Assembly (NCBI GenBank): GCA_031266315.1
Contig: JAISBG010000239.1
Location: 1-16,744 of the forward strand
Source of the DNA: Planctomycetaceae bacterium
GTDB lineage: Bacteria > Planctomycetota > Planctomycetia > Pirellulales > Thermoguttaceae
Direction: 5' to 3'
DNA: 16,744 nt
Position numbers and translations under genes: made by a program. Below are positions 1-7,334 of the stretch, piece after piece; position 1 is the stretch's first letter, and every line of letters begins with the position of its first letter. The notes under the pieces are model-generated. The model was not told the origin of the DNA. It made no database searches and saw only the letters and a program-made list of their open reading frames with translations.

Positions 1-149
1 GTGCCGACTTAATTATCCCGGACTACTCCAATATAAAACATATCGAATCACAAATTTTCGGCTAAAGAGTGGTTCTAAAAGTCCAATTCAAACCGAACTA
101 AAAACCTATTTTTTGACAGAATTTACAAAATTTACAGGATAAAAAATCA
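1..149. other. Intergenic left edge, no gene seen
   Basis: I see no coding frame with support here. The stretch is A+T-rich. Around 114-140 it holds a short tandem-like sequence in which an 'AATTTACA' unit occurs twice, followed by AGGAT. It then leads directly into the palindromic repeat that starts at 150. Confidence 0.5.
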
Positions 150-306
150 CTGATTCTACCGGATTAGGTGTTTTCCACTGGAATTGTCAAATTGGTAATC
201 ATAAGGTAGGTAGGCGACCTTTTAGCAAATAGCGAAAGGTCGCCCACCTGATGATTACCTATTGTTTGACAATTCCAGTGGGAAACACCTAATCCGCTAG
301 AATCAG
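150..306. repeat. Palindromic repeat, family 1, copy 1 (MITE-like)
   Basis: This 157-bp sequence is nearly a perfect inverted repeat. Both ends read CTGATTCTA going inward (one mismatch follows), and the arms pair over about 70 nt through GGATTAGGTG, CACTGGAATTGTCAAA, GGTAATCAT and GGCGACCTTT. The centre is AGCAAATAGCGA-like. The exact 8-mer AAAAATCA lies immediately outside each end (142-149 and 307-314), as expected for a target-site duplication. There is no transposase, so a non-autonomous element or a folded-RNA repeat is inferred. Related longer copies lie at 3459-3755, 5255-5463 and 7027-7278. This copy also sits just downstream of the minus-strand gene ending at 392, where its hairpin could terminate transcription. 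Confidence 0.8.
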
Positions 307-391
307 AAAAATCAAATAAAATTCGGTAAGTCGTGTATATCTTGTCAAAAATAATCTTTGCTAATTGATTCCGGTTTTGCGTCAACGATTA

Positions 392-1453
392 TCATTTTTT
401 TTCCGTATCGAGTTGTTTCAATAAGATACCGATTATTTGTGTGGGAGTTGTATTGAGCAGGATTTCTTTTTCTTGCATGGAAAGACGATCTAATACTTTG
501 GCAAGATCGGCGTTTGATTTCAGTATTTCGGATAAAAGCGGTACGGTAACAGTTTCCGGTTGATTCGCGTCCAAACGGCTTTTCAGTGCCGCAATCTGTT
601 CAACTCGTTCCGCAGCCGAAAGTTTTCGCCGTAAATCTGTTTTTTCATACGATTGAAGCGATTTACGCCAGTTATAATAATTTTGGAGTGTTTGGAATAA
701 TTCGTAACGACGCGGCGACCGTTCGATACTCTCATGCAAGTTCTTGAGTTTTTGTTTTTTATCCCACGAAAGGTCTTGAAATTTTTTACTGTTGTTGTAG
801 AAACGACTGTAAAGTGATTCGTCAAGGTTTTCGATTCGTTTTACCCGCCGTTTCAATTCTGCAAACGACGGATAAACCGTCAGAGAATCCAATATCCGAA
901 CCGAAGACGAAGGACGGTATTCATTCGGATCAATCGGTTCCGTATTCGCGGGAAGTGCCGGCAGAAAAAGCCGCCGCTCCGCCAAAAGTCGAAGCAACTC
1001 AGGATCATCGTCAACAACCGTCAAATACATGTCCAACCGGTCAATAATCGGCGACGCAACCCGAAGCCAGTAATTTTTATCCGGTGCCAGATGTTCTCCA
1101 ACATGAAAAGAAAAACCAAAAAATAAAAGAAACAAAATTCCCGCTAAAACGGTTTTTATAGAAAACCGCTTCTTCGTTTGATTCTGAATTTCCGCAACGG
1201 CTTGTTCTTCCGAAAAAATAACCGTTTCAAGAGTTGATTCTACAAGTTTTTTATCAACCTCGTCTCGTTCCAATAAATCGAGGAATTTCCAACTTTCCTC
1301 CAACTGTGTCGATATTTCCCGAAATTCCGGTTCCGCCGCCAACCGGCTTTCCACAATCTGACGATCCCGCAACGATAATTCGCCGTCAAGATATTCAACC
1401 AGAATCGCTTCATCTGAAGAAATATCCCGAATAATATCTGGTTCTGAAGACAT
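392..1453 (-). CDS. Anti-sigma-factor-like single-pass membrane protein
   Basis: This encodes a 353-residue protein. The N-terminal ~80 residues (DEAILVEYLDGELSLRDRQ at about 14-32, then VESRLAAEP, and a W-x-x-L-D-x-L segment near 55-60) resemble the cytoplasmic N-terminus common in planctomycete anti-sigma or zinc-finger-like membrane proteins. The Cys/His ligands of a true ZAS zinc finger are absent. A single hydrophobic segment lies at about residues 99-118. Beyond it is a ~230-residue, charged, probably helical domain that I do not recognise and that should be outside the cytoplasm. I see no strong Shine-Dalgarno before the ATG, and no sigma-factor gene lies next to it. A role in holding an ECF sigma factor at the membrane is inferred from the N-terminus only. 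The reading frame is well supported, the function only moderately. Confidence 0.75.
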   Translation of the reverse strand: MSSEPDIIRDISSDEAILVEYLDGELSLRDRQIVESRLAAEPEFREISTQLEESWKFLDLLERDEVDKKLVESTLETVIFSEEQAVAEIQNQTKKRFSIKTVLAGILFLLFFGFSFHVGEHLAPDKNYWLRVASPIIDRLDMYLTVVDDDPELLRLLAERRLFLPALPANTEPIDPNEYRPSSSVRILDSLTVYPSFAELKRRVKRIENLDESLYSRFYNNSKKFQDLSWDKKQKLKNLHESIERSPRRYELFQTLQNYYNWRKSLQSYEKTDLRRKLSAAERVEQIAALKSRLDANQPETVTVPLLSEILKSNADLAKVLDRLSMQEKEILLNTTPTQIIGILLKQLDTEKK

Positions 1454-1482
1454 GTAAATTTAATTGAACAATTTTTTCTTTC

Positions 1483-1566
1483 AGCACACAGATGACGCAG
1501 ATTGTCATGATTAACGCAGATAAAAAAATCTGTGAAAATCCATCTAATCCGTGTTATCTGTGTGCT
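1483..1566. repeat. Imperfect inverted repeat upstream of the anti-sigma-like gene
   Basis: An 11-bp inverted pair, AGCACACAGAT (1483-1493) and ATCTGTGTGCT (1556-1566), brackets a smaller hairpin CAGAT-AAAAAA-ATCTG (1517-1532). It lies 30-110 bp upstream of the minus-strand start at 1453, so it could sit in that gene's leader or promoter region. It contains repeated CAGAT/ATCTG-type words and looks like a dispersed intergenic repeat. Its function is unknown. Confidence 0.5.
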
Positions 1567-1592
1567 AATATTTTAACTAATTATTTTAACTA

Positions 1593-1888
1593 ACTCATGT
1601 TACGCAAGGGGCAGTAGGATTGCAATTTTTCCTCCGCCCCTTTAGGGGCATTGCATAACAACCCACCGCAACGCGGTGGGTTAAAGCACTCCTTTCAATT
1701 TCGCCCTGAAAGGGCAATGCCAATTCGTTTTGCGTTGCCCTTTCAGGGCGATTGTTGGGAGGGACTGTTACCCACCGCGTTGCGGTGGGTTGTTACGCAT
1801 TGCCCTTGCAGGGCGGAGGAAAACTTGTAATCCTACTGTGTTGATGTATATTTGACCGACTTTTTTACCTACAGTGCGTAACATGAGT
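1593..1888. repeat. Palindromic repeat, family 2 (large inverted-repeat element)
   Basis: The element starts with ACTCATGTTACGCA (1593-1606) and ends with its exact reverse complement (1875-1888). The arms pair through AGTAGGATT, CCTCCGCCC, AACAACCCACCGC and CGCCCTGAAAGGGCAA. The right arm has about 35 extra bases near its end (around 1839-1874). Each arm also holds its own hairpins, such as CCCACCGC-AAC-GCGGTGGG. The 11-mer AATTATTTTAA occurs 3-4 bp outside each end (1579-1589 and 1893-1903), which may be a target-site duplication. Partial copies lie at 3382-3431, about 3767-3812 and about 15101-15145. No gene is present, and the element sits between two minus-strand genes. Confidence 0.75.
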
Positions 1889-1950
1889 AACCAATTATTT
1901 TAATATTACGTTTTTTTGAAAAAGGAGTTTATTGAAGTAGGAAAAATCGG

Positions 1951-3216
1951 TCAAAGCCGACGTTTTCCCGCAACAAAAACCGCATTGGTTTTACCGAAAA
2001 ATTCCCAACCGAGATAAGGAGAATTTTTACTCTTTGAATGAAAACCGGCAACATTAACCGTCCAATTTATTTCCGGGTCAATAATTGTTATATCGGCGTC
2101 GGCACCAATTTGTAACGTTCCTTTCGGAATATTAAGAATTTTTGCCGGATTTAAGGACATTTTTTCAATCGCTGTTGCCCAATCCAGAATACCGGGGCGA
2201 ATTAATTTTGTAATAATAACCGAAAGAGTAGTTTCCAGTCCGATAACACCAAATGGAGCCTGATCGAGTTCCCGCATTTTTTTTTCGGCGGCGTGCGGAG
2301 CATGATCCGAAGCAATCACGTCAATCGTTCCATCTCGCAACCCTTCGATACAAGCCTCAACATGTTCACGGCTTCGGAGCGGCGGACTCATTTTGAAATT
2401 TGAATCAAACGATTTGAGCATTTCGTCGGTCAACGTCAAATGATGCGGTGTTACTTCGGCGGTTACACGAATACTGCGTTGTTTTGCCCGACGGATTGCG
2501 GAAACAGCTCCTTCCGTCGAAACGTGCATCACATGCAGCCGCCCGCCCGTAATCTCCGCCAACGTAATATCTTGCGCCACCATAACATCTTCAGCGGCAA
2601 CCGGCATTCCGCGCAAACCAAGCAAAAGAGAAACCATTCCTTCATGCATCACACCGCCTTTAGTGAGTGAAGTTACTTCGGAATGACTTAAAAGCGGTTT
2701 GTCAAACATCAAACAGTATTCAAACGCCCGACGTGTCAATTCGGCATCTTCAACCGGCGAACCATCGTCACTGCACGCCACCGCTCCGGCTTCGAAAAGT
2801 TGCCCCAATTCCGCTAACTCTTTTCCTTCACGATTTTTACTAATACAACAGAGAACATAAACATTGCAATTTTTACTCCGTGCCGCCTGCTGTTGAATGA
2901 ATTCGACGGTGGCTTGGGAATCAATCGGCGGAACCGTGTTCGGGCAACAGGCAATCGACGTAAAACCGCCGTAAATTGCGGCTTTTGTACCGGTTTCAAT
3001 TGTTTAATCTTCTTCACGTCCGGGTTCACGGAGATGGACGTGCATATCAACCAATCCCGGTACAACAATCTTGTCCGCCGCGTCAAAAATCACATCATCA
3101 TCGCCGGGCGGAACATTCAACGCAACAATTTTACCCTCGTGAATACGAAGATTACCAATCCGGTCTAACTGCTGACTCGGATCAATAACACGACCATTGA
3201 TAATCGATAAAGGCAT
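1951..3216 (-). pseudogene. pyrC: Dihydroorotase (class I), interrupted by an in-frame TAA
   Basis: Dihydroorotase closes carbamoyl-aspartate to dihydroorotate in pyrimidine synthesis. Read through, the frame gives about 421 codons, the usual class I length. The expected metal ligands are all present: H59 and H61 (DMHVHLREPG), D151 (CSDDG), H178 (LLSHSE), H231 (HVMHVS) and D304 (IASDHAPH). Codon 71 (3004-3006) is TAA where relatives usually have Glu (GREED-stop-TIETG). The frame continues unbroken on both sides, so this is a single nonsense codon and not a frameshift. I chose the ATG at 3216 because a candidate promoter lies just upstream (3265-3293); an earlier in-frame ATG at 3312 would lie upstream of that promoter. 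The stop separates H59/H61 from the other ligands. It could be a recent inactivating mutation, a sequence error or a read-through site. The family assignment is secure, the functional state is not. Confidence 0.85.
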
Positions 3217-3264
3217 TAGTTTTGATAATTGGGTAAAGTTGAGTAGATGATATAAATTTTCAAT

Positions 3265-3293
3265 ATTATCAATAATTTGTTGTCCGTTGTCAA
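3265..3293 (-). promoter_or_regulatory. Candidate sigma-70 promoter of pyrC
   Basis: On the minus strand a perfect TTGACA (3288-3293) is followed by a 17-nt spacer and GATAAT (3265-3270, 5/6 to consensus). Transcription would start near 3258, about 40 nt before the ATG at 3216. That favours the 3216 start over an in-frame ATG at 3312. Confidence 0.6.
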
Positions 3294-3381
3294 TTCTACT
3301 GCCCAACGTCAATCAATTGGGAGTTTTTTAACCGCGCTAGCGGCGATATTATACTCATCACACTTGAATTTTAGTTTTTTA

Positions 3382-3431
3382 ACTCATGTTACGCACCATA
3401 AGTAAAAAAGTCGGCAAAACATACATCAACA
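3382..3431. repeat. Partial copy of family 2 repeat end
   Basis: It begins with ACTCATGTTACGCA. It then matches, with a few substitutions, the extra terminal segment of the 1593-1888 element in reverse-complement orientation (GTAAAAAAGTCGG, then TACATCAACA). Sequence resembling the opposite arm (CCCCTAAAGG, then AATCCTAACTG) recurs at about 3767-3812, on the far side of the family 1 repeat copy. Confidence 0.6.
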
Positions 3432-3458
3432 TCGGAATTTGATCAAAATAGAGAATCC

Positions 3459-3755
3459 CAAATTCTACCGGATTAGAAGTTTCCCACCAGAATCGTCAAA
3501 TAATAGGTAATATTTCATCAGCAATCATAAGGTGGGCAACCGTTCGCTGAACGGTTGCGTCGGCGATAGCCGACTGTGAACCAGATTAACGACGGCAAAT
3601 GGTGTTGCCAACCGTTTTGGAACGGAGCAAGACTCAACCGGCGCGACCCTTTTAGCAAATAGCGAAGGGATTGCCCACCTCTTTTACGATTTTTTATGTG
3701 TTGCACGTTTAAAACGAACTTGTCAATGCTTGGACACCTAATACGGTAGAATCCG
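3459..3755. repeat. Palindromic repeat, family 1, copy 2 (long form)
   Basis: The left end is ATTCTACCGGATTAG followed by TTTCCCACCAGAAT (the 'A' end of copy 1). The right end, read inward on the minus strand, is GATTCTACCGTATTAGGTGT followed by CCAAGCATTG and TTCGTTTTAAACG (the 'B' end). The core holds hairpin modules: AACCG-TTCGCTGAA-CGGTT, a GTCGGCGATAGCCGAC palindrome, AACGACGGCAA and CTTTTAGCAAATAGCG. It is the same element as the copies at 5255 and 7027 but in the opposite orientation. Open frames inside it look incidental. It fills most of the gap between pyrC and hom. Confidence 0.7.
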
Positions 3756-3818
3756 TTTTTCTACCAACATCTCACCCCTAAAGGAACGGGGAAAAACTCA
3801 CAATCCTAACTGCCGGTA

Positions 3819-3847
3819 TTGACAGATTTCGAGTTAAATGAGATATT
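3819..3847 (+). promoter_or_regulatory. Candidate promoter of hom
   Basis: TTGACA (3819-3824), a 17-nt spacer and GATATT (3842-3847, 4/6 to the -10 consensus) lie about 80 nt upstream of the chosen hom start. The -35 is perfect and the -10 is weak. Confidence 0.4.
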
Positions 3848-3928
3848 AACAGCAACAAATAAACGTGTCCTTTGTGTGCTAAAAGAAAAATTATATCCCC
3901 GAATGACATGGGATTGGAAATATATTTT

Positions 3929-5230
3929 ATGGAAAAAGTTAAAGTTGCGTTATTTGGTTTCGGAACGATTGGAACCGGTGTTGCTAAGATTCTTTTTAAT
4001 CATGCTGACCGGATTACCCAAGCAACAGGGCGAACAGTTGAACTTGTTAAAATTTGCGACAAGGATATAACAACCCGCCGCGATATTGAATTGCCGTCCG
4101 GTGTTCTCTGCACGGACGCCGAATCGGTGTTTTCCGATCCGGAAATTAAAATCGGAATTGAATTGATTGGCGGTTTGGAACCGGCACGAACATTTGTTTT
4201 ACGTTTGCTGGAAAACGGCAAAGATGTTGTAACGGCAAACAAAGCACTTATTGCTCAACATGGCAACGAGTTATTTGCAACGGCGCGGAAGTTTGGTCGA
4301 ACGATTGCTTTTGAAGCGGCGGTTTGCGGAGGTATCCCGATTTTGTCCGCACTTTCAACGGCGTTGCAGGCGAACACGCTTCAATCAATCAACGCCATTG
4401 TTAATGGAACGAGCAATTATATTCTTTCCCAAATGGAAAGCGGTAAAACTTCCTACCGTGATGCGGTGTTACAGGCACAAAAATTGGGTTATGCGGAAGC
4501 GAATCCGGCAATGGATGTGGACGGAACTGATGCGGTACAAAAATTGACCATTCTTGCTCAACTTGGTTTTGGAGCCAATGTTTCATGGCAAAGTGTTCCG
4601 CGTTTGGGAATTGAATCAATAGAGTCGATTGATTTTCGTTATGCCAAAGAACTTGGTTATCGTATCAAATTGCTTGCGGTTGCGGAGTGCAGTAGCGGCG
4701 GGTTGGAGTTGCATGTTTCGCCGACTTTGGTGAAGGGCGATAATCCGTTGGCACGAGTTCGTGATGCGTTCAATGCGGTACGGATTGTGGGAGATTCTGT
4801 CGGCTCCGTATTCTTTCAAGGGCTTGGAGCCGGTCAACTGCCAACCGCGTCCGCAGTGCTTGGCGATGTTATTGATACCATTCTTGGTCGAACAGCGATT
4901 ACTTTTCGCACGCTTAATTTATGGGATTCGGCAAAACCGTCTATTGCGATCAAAAGTCCTGATGAATTTTTTGGTAAATCTTATCTTCGGTTTAGTGTTC
5001 AGGATCAACCGGGTGTTATGCACGAAATTTCCGGAGTTCTCGGAGGTTTGGGAATTTCGATTGCGTCGATGATTCAACACGAACCGGAAAATAAAACAAA
5101 TACAAAATCAACCGTTCTTATTCTGACAACTCACGAAGCCCGTGAAGGTGATCTTCTTGAAGCAATCATTCGCCTCGAACAACTCCCCGCTCTTCTCGGA
5201 AAAATTGTTCGGTTGCGTGTACAAAATTAG
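3929..5230 (+). CDS. hom: Homoserine dehydrogenase with C-terminal ACT domain
   Basis: This 433-residue cytoplasmic enzyme reduces aspartate semialdehyde to homoserine with NAD(P)H, the branch point to threonine and methionine. The N-terminal Rossmann motif GFGTIGTG starts near residue 9. TANKALIA, EAAVCGGIPIL and NGTSNYIL follow. The family signature GYAEANPAMDVDGTDA with a following conserved Lys supplies the substrate-binding and catalytic residues. An ACT regulatory domain (FSVQDQPGVMHEISGVL onward) occupies about residues 350-430 and usually gives threonine feedback control. The ATG at 3929 starts right before the conserved KVKVALFGFG strand; upstream in-frame ATGs at 3872 and 3908 would add an unconserved extension. 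No other threonine or methionine gene lies beside it. Length and domain order are typical of monofunctional Hom proteins. Confidence 0.93.
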   Translation: MEKVKVALFGFGTIGTGVAKILFNHADRITQATGRTVELVKICDKDITTRRDIELPSGVLCTDAESVFSDPEIKIGIELIGGLEPARTFVLRLLENGKDVVTANKALIAQHGNELFATARKFGRTIAFEAAVCGGIPILSALSTALQANTLQSINAIVNGTSNYILSQMESGKTSYRDAVLQAQKLGYAEANPAMDVDGTDAVQKLTILAQLGFGANVSWQSVPRLGIESIESIDFRYAKELGYRIKLLAVAECSSGGLELHVSPTLVKGDNPLARVRDAFNAVRIVGDSVGSVFFQGLGAGQLPTASAVLGDVIDTILGRTAITFRTLNLWDSAKPSIAIKSPDEFFGKSYLRFSVQDQPGVMHEISGVLGGLGISIASMIQHEPENKTNTKSTVLILTTHEAREGDLLEAIIRLEQLPALLGKIVRLRVQN

Positions 5231-5254
5231 ATCTTTCTATTCGTAAAAAATTTT

Positions 5255-5463
5255 CTGATTCTATCGGATTAGGTGTCCAAACATTGCAAAGTTCGTTTTA
5301 AACGCGAAAAGAGGTGGGCAATCCGCCCGCTGGGCGGTTGCGCCGATTGAGTTTGCATTGACTCCAACACGGAAGGCAACACAAATTGCCGTCGTTAATC
5401 CGATTCACAGTCGGCTAACGCCGACGCAACCTTTTAGCAAATAGCAAAAGGTTGCTCACCTTA
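5255..5463. repeat. Palindromic repeat, family 1, copy 3 (one end degraded)
   Basis: It opens with the 'B' end: CTGATTCTATCGGATTAGG, then TGTCCAAACATTG and TTCGTTTTAAACGCG. It continues with GAGGTGGGCAATCCGCCC, a CCGCCC-GCT-GGGCGG hairpin, AATTGCCGTCGTTAATC, a GTCGGCTAACGCCGAC palindrome and CCTTTTAGCAAATAGCAAAAGG. The far 'A' end is missing. The remainder to about 5575 has loose core-like words (GTCCGCTGAAAGGTTGCG) but no clear terminus. It lies between the convergent hom (plus) and Gfo/Idh/MocA (minus) genes, so its hairpins could serve as a two-way terminator. There is no gene in this 345-bp gap. Confidence 0.65.
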
Positions 5464-5575
5464 GATTGTATATCTTTAAAAATTTTTTGCGTCAATGCGA
5501 AATGCAACGCAGGTTAGCCAACCTTCCAACGAAAGATTTGTCCGCTGAAAGGTTGCGACGATGCCGAATTAGGAA

Positions 5576-6907
5576 TTATCGGACGATTTGATGATAAACA
5601 AGCCCCAGACCGGGAACTTCGATTTTGTAACGTCCCTTGTCATCCGGCAATGTCGGCGGTGTTGCGTCCCACGTGTAACCGCTCGGCTTGGTCGGAAGTT
5701 CCATGTTGAGCGCCTCGTCCCACGTCAACCGTTTGCCCGTGTAACACGCTAAACGTCCGAAAATCGCTAACATTGTACTTTTCGCCATGTATTCGCCGTT
5801 GTTAATGTACGTTTCACCGCCGCTGCGAATCGCTTTGTAAAGGGCTTCATGTTCCAGTTTGTACATGTCGCTCGAAACTTTCTTCTGCGTGTATTCGTTG
5901 GCACCGGTAATAACTCCTTTGAGAATTGTTGCCCGACCTTTGGTTCCGAGAAGGTGATCGTCCGTTTCGTTGAAACATTTTGACTGTTGACGGCTGAAAG
6001 CGTAAATTGTCCTGCCGTCTTCGTATTCATAGACGACTCCCATTCCGTCATAAATATCACCATAAGCCGGTTGATTGGTTCGAGCCATTCTGGCACCGAT
6101 TCCGTAAGCATATTTGGGCGGGTTGTCGCCGTAAGTCCACATCGCTTTGTCCAGACTGTGAATATGTTGTTCAACATTGTAATCGCCGGAAAGCCATGTG
6201 AAATTGTACCAATTCCGAACTTGCGCCATCATTTCCGTATCATTCGGTTGACGGGGACGTGTCCACAAAATACCGGTCAGATAGGTTTCCCGTACAGAAA
6301 GGATGTCGCCAATCGCTCCGTCCAAAACACGGTTCATCATGTCCTGAACATTCAAATCGTAACGCCAACAAAGTCCCGAAACAATATTCAGTTTCTTTTC
6401 TTTTGCCAATTGCGCCGTTTCCAAAACACTTTTAATTCCGGCTCCGTCAACAGCGACCGGTTTCTCACAAAAAACATGTTTGCCCTTCTCAATGGCATAA
6501 CGAAGTGAAAGCGGACGGAAATGAGTTGCTTCGCAAAGCAAAACAACATCGCAAAGATCAATCACTTTTTTGTACGATTCAAGACCGTCAAAAGTTGTTT
6601 CCGGTGTTGCGTCAATACGTGACGCAAACGCATCATTCTTTTTGAGAGCGGCAAGAGCATCGGCGGCACGTTCTGGGAATGCGTCGCAAAGAGCAACCAA
6701 TCGGGTGTTGGAATCTGCCGAAAGAGCGTTGACAACCGCCCCGCGCCCACGTCCTCCCGCACCAACCAAGCCGATTTTAATCACATTATTTTCGGCGGCA
6801 TGAACCGGCGGCTGAAAAGCGGAAACTCCGGCAATTGCTGTTGCAGCAACAGCACTGCTCTTTAAAAAATCACGACGTGAAGAAAAATTGTTTGATTTCA
6901 TCTTCAT
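5576..6907 (-). CDS. Tat-exported Gfo/Idh/MocA family oxidoreductase
   Basis: This 443-residue protein belongs to the NAD(P)-dependent Gfo/Idh/MocA family, which usually oxidises or reduces sugars and sugar derivatives; the exact substrate cannot be read from sequence. A twin-arginine signal (SRRDFLKSSAVAATAIAG, about residues 10-27) points to export in folded form, probably cleaved near VHAAEN. The dinucleotide fold follows (IKIGLVGAGGRGRGA, about 44-58). The family EKP motif, whose Lys is usually catalytic, is at 148-150 (VFCEKPVAV). The C-terminal domain has EQHIHSLDKAMW, typical of planctomycete paralogues. The ATG at 6907 has an AAAGGA Shine-Dalgarno a few bases upstream, which sets the start; a second ATG lies two codons later. 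A longer frame to 6997 would add an unrelated extension and bury the Tat signal. Confidence 0.9.
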   Translation of the reverse strand: MKMKSNNFSSRRDFLKSSAVAATAIAGVSAFQPPVHAAENNVIKIGLVGAGGRGRGAVVNALSADSNTRLVALCDAFPERAADALAALKKNDAFASRIDATPETTFDGLESYKKVIDLCDVVLLCEATHFRPLSLRYAIEKGKHVFCEKPVAVDGAGIKSVLETAQLAKEKKLNIVSGLCWRYDLNVQDMMNRVLDGAIGDILSVRETYLTGILWTRPRQPNDTEMMAQVRNWYNFTWLSGDYNVEQHIHSLDKAMWTYGDNPPKYAYGIGARMARTNQPAYGDIYDGMGVVYEYEDGRTIYAFSRQQSKCFNETDDHLLGTKGRATILKGVITGANEYTQKKVSSDMYKLEHEALYKAIRSGGETYINNGEYMAKSTMLAIFGRLACYTGKRLTWDEALNMELPTKPSGYTWDATPPTLPDDKGRYKIEVPGLGLVYHQIVR

Positions 6908-6934
6908 AGTTCCTTTGGGTTTTGGGAATAAAGA

Positions 6935-6969
6935 ATAAAAAACCACAATAAACATAAAACATTGTGGTT
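6935..6969 (-). terminator. Terminator-like hairpin in the leader of the Gfo/Idh/MocA gene
   Basis: On the minus strand AACCACAAT (6961-6969) pairs perfectly with ATTGTGGTT (6941-6949) across an 11-nt loop, directly followed by a TTTT-rich run. It lies between a candidate -10 (6987-6992) and the Shine-Dalgarno at about 6910, inside the presumed 5' leader. On the plus strand no T-run follows the stem, so the signal is directional. It could be an attenuator, or it could end transcripts coming from upstream. Confidence 0.5.
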
Positions 6970-6986
6970 CAACATTTGTAAAAATT

Positions 6987-6992
6987 ATTATA
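6987..6992 (-). promoter_or_regulatory. Candidate -10 box of the Gfo/Idh/MocA gene
   Basis: A perfect TATAAT lies on the minus strand about 80 nt upstream of the ATG at 6907. No convincing -35 is visible at normal spacing, so this is only a partial promoter match. Confidence 0.3.
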
Positions 6993-7026
6993 AACAATGT
7001 TCAAAGAAAAGTATAGCCGGATTTTT

Positions 7027-7278
7027 TTGATTCTCCCGTATTAGGTATCCAAGCATTGAAAAGTTCATTTTAAACGCGAAAAGAGGTGGGCAATCCGTCC
7101 GCTGGACGGTTGCGCCGGTTAGTTTATTATTGACTCCAAAACGGAAGGCAACACAGTTTGCCGTTGTTAATCTAATTCCCTGTCGGCTATCGCCGACGCG
7201 ACCTTTCAGCGAAAGGTCGCCCACCTTATGATTGCCGATGAAATATTCGGTGGGAAACACCTAATACGGTAGATTCAG
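7027..7278. repeat. Palindromic repeat, family 1, copy 4 (full length)
   Basis: This copy has both ends. The left 'B' end is TTGATTCTCCCGTATTAGG followed by CCAAGCATTG and TTCATTTTAAACGCG. The right 'A' end, read inward on the minus strand, is TGAATCTACCGTATTAGGTG followed by TTTCCCACCGAA. The core contains CCGTCC-GCT-GGACGG, TTTGCCGTTGTTAAT, a GTCGGCTATCGCCGAC palindrome, and CGACCTTTC-AGC-GAAAGGTCG. The 9-mers just outside (CGGATTTTT at 7018-7026 and CGGAATTTT at 7279-7287) match at 8 of 9 positions, a possible imperfect target-site duplication. Confidence 0.7.
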
Positions 7279-7334
7279 CGGAATTTTCATTGGGGCATCT
7301 CTAAAAAAGCAAAAAATATGTCGTGCCTCCCCTC

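Noticed and set aside
164..385. 73-aa minus-strand open frame at the left repeat
   Set aside because: It lies across the palindromic repeat and would be created by it; it has no ribosome site or recognisable features.
1593..1888. CRISPR array
   Set aside because: The repeats are inverted arms of one element, not evenly spaced direct repeats with unique spacers, and no cas genes are present.
3004..3006. Recoded stop codon (selenocysteine, or a non-standard code) in pyrC
   Set aside because: Selenocysteine uses TGA, not TAA, and TAA ends other genes here (for example at 10355 and 11102). A general code change is therefore unlikely; read-through remains only a possibility.
2814..3086. Separate minus-strand gene in another frame across the pyrC stop
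   Set aside because: The pyrC frame itself is open and conserved on both sides of the TAA in this stretch; the other frame gives Arg-rich sequence with no family features.
3518..3706. Small open frame within family 1 repeat copy 2
   Set aside because: The frame is not kept in the other copies, so it is incidental to the repeat.
5767..6508. Open frames of 136 aa (minus) and 173 aa (plus) overlapping the Gfo/Idh/MocA gene
   Set aside because: They lie wholly inside a strongly supported gene in other frames, lack ribosome sites, and show no domain features.
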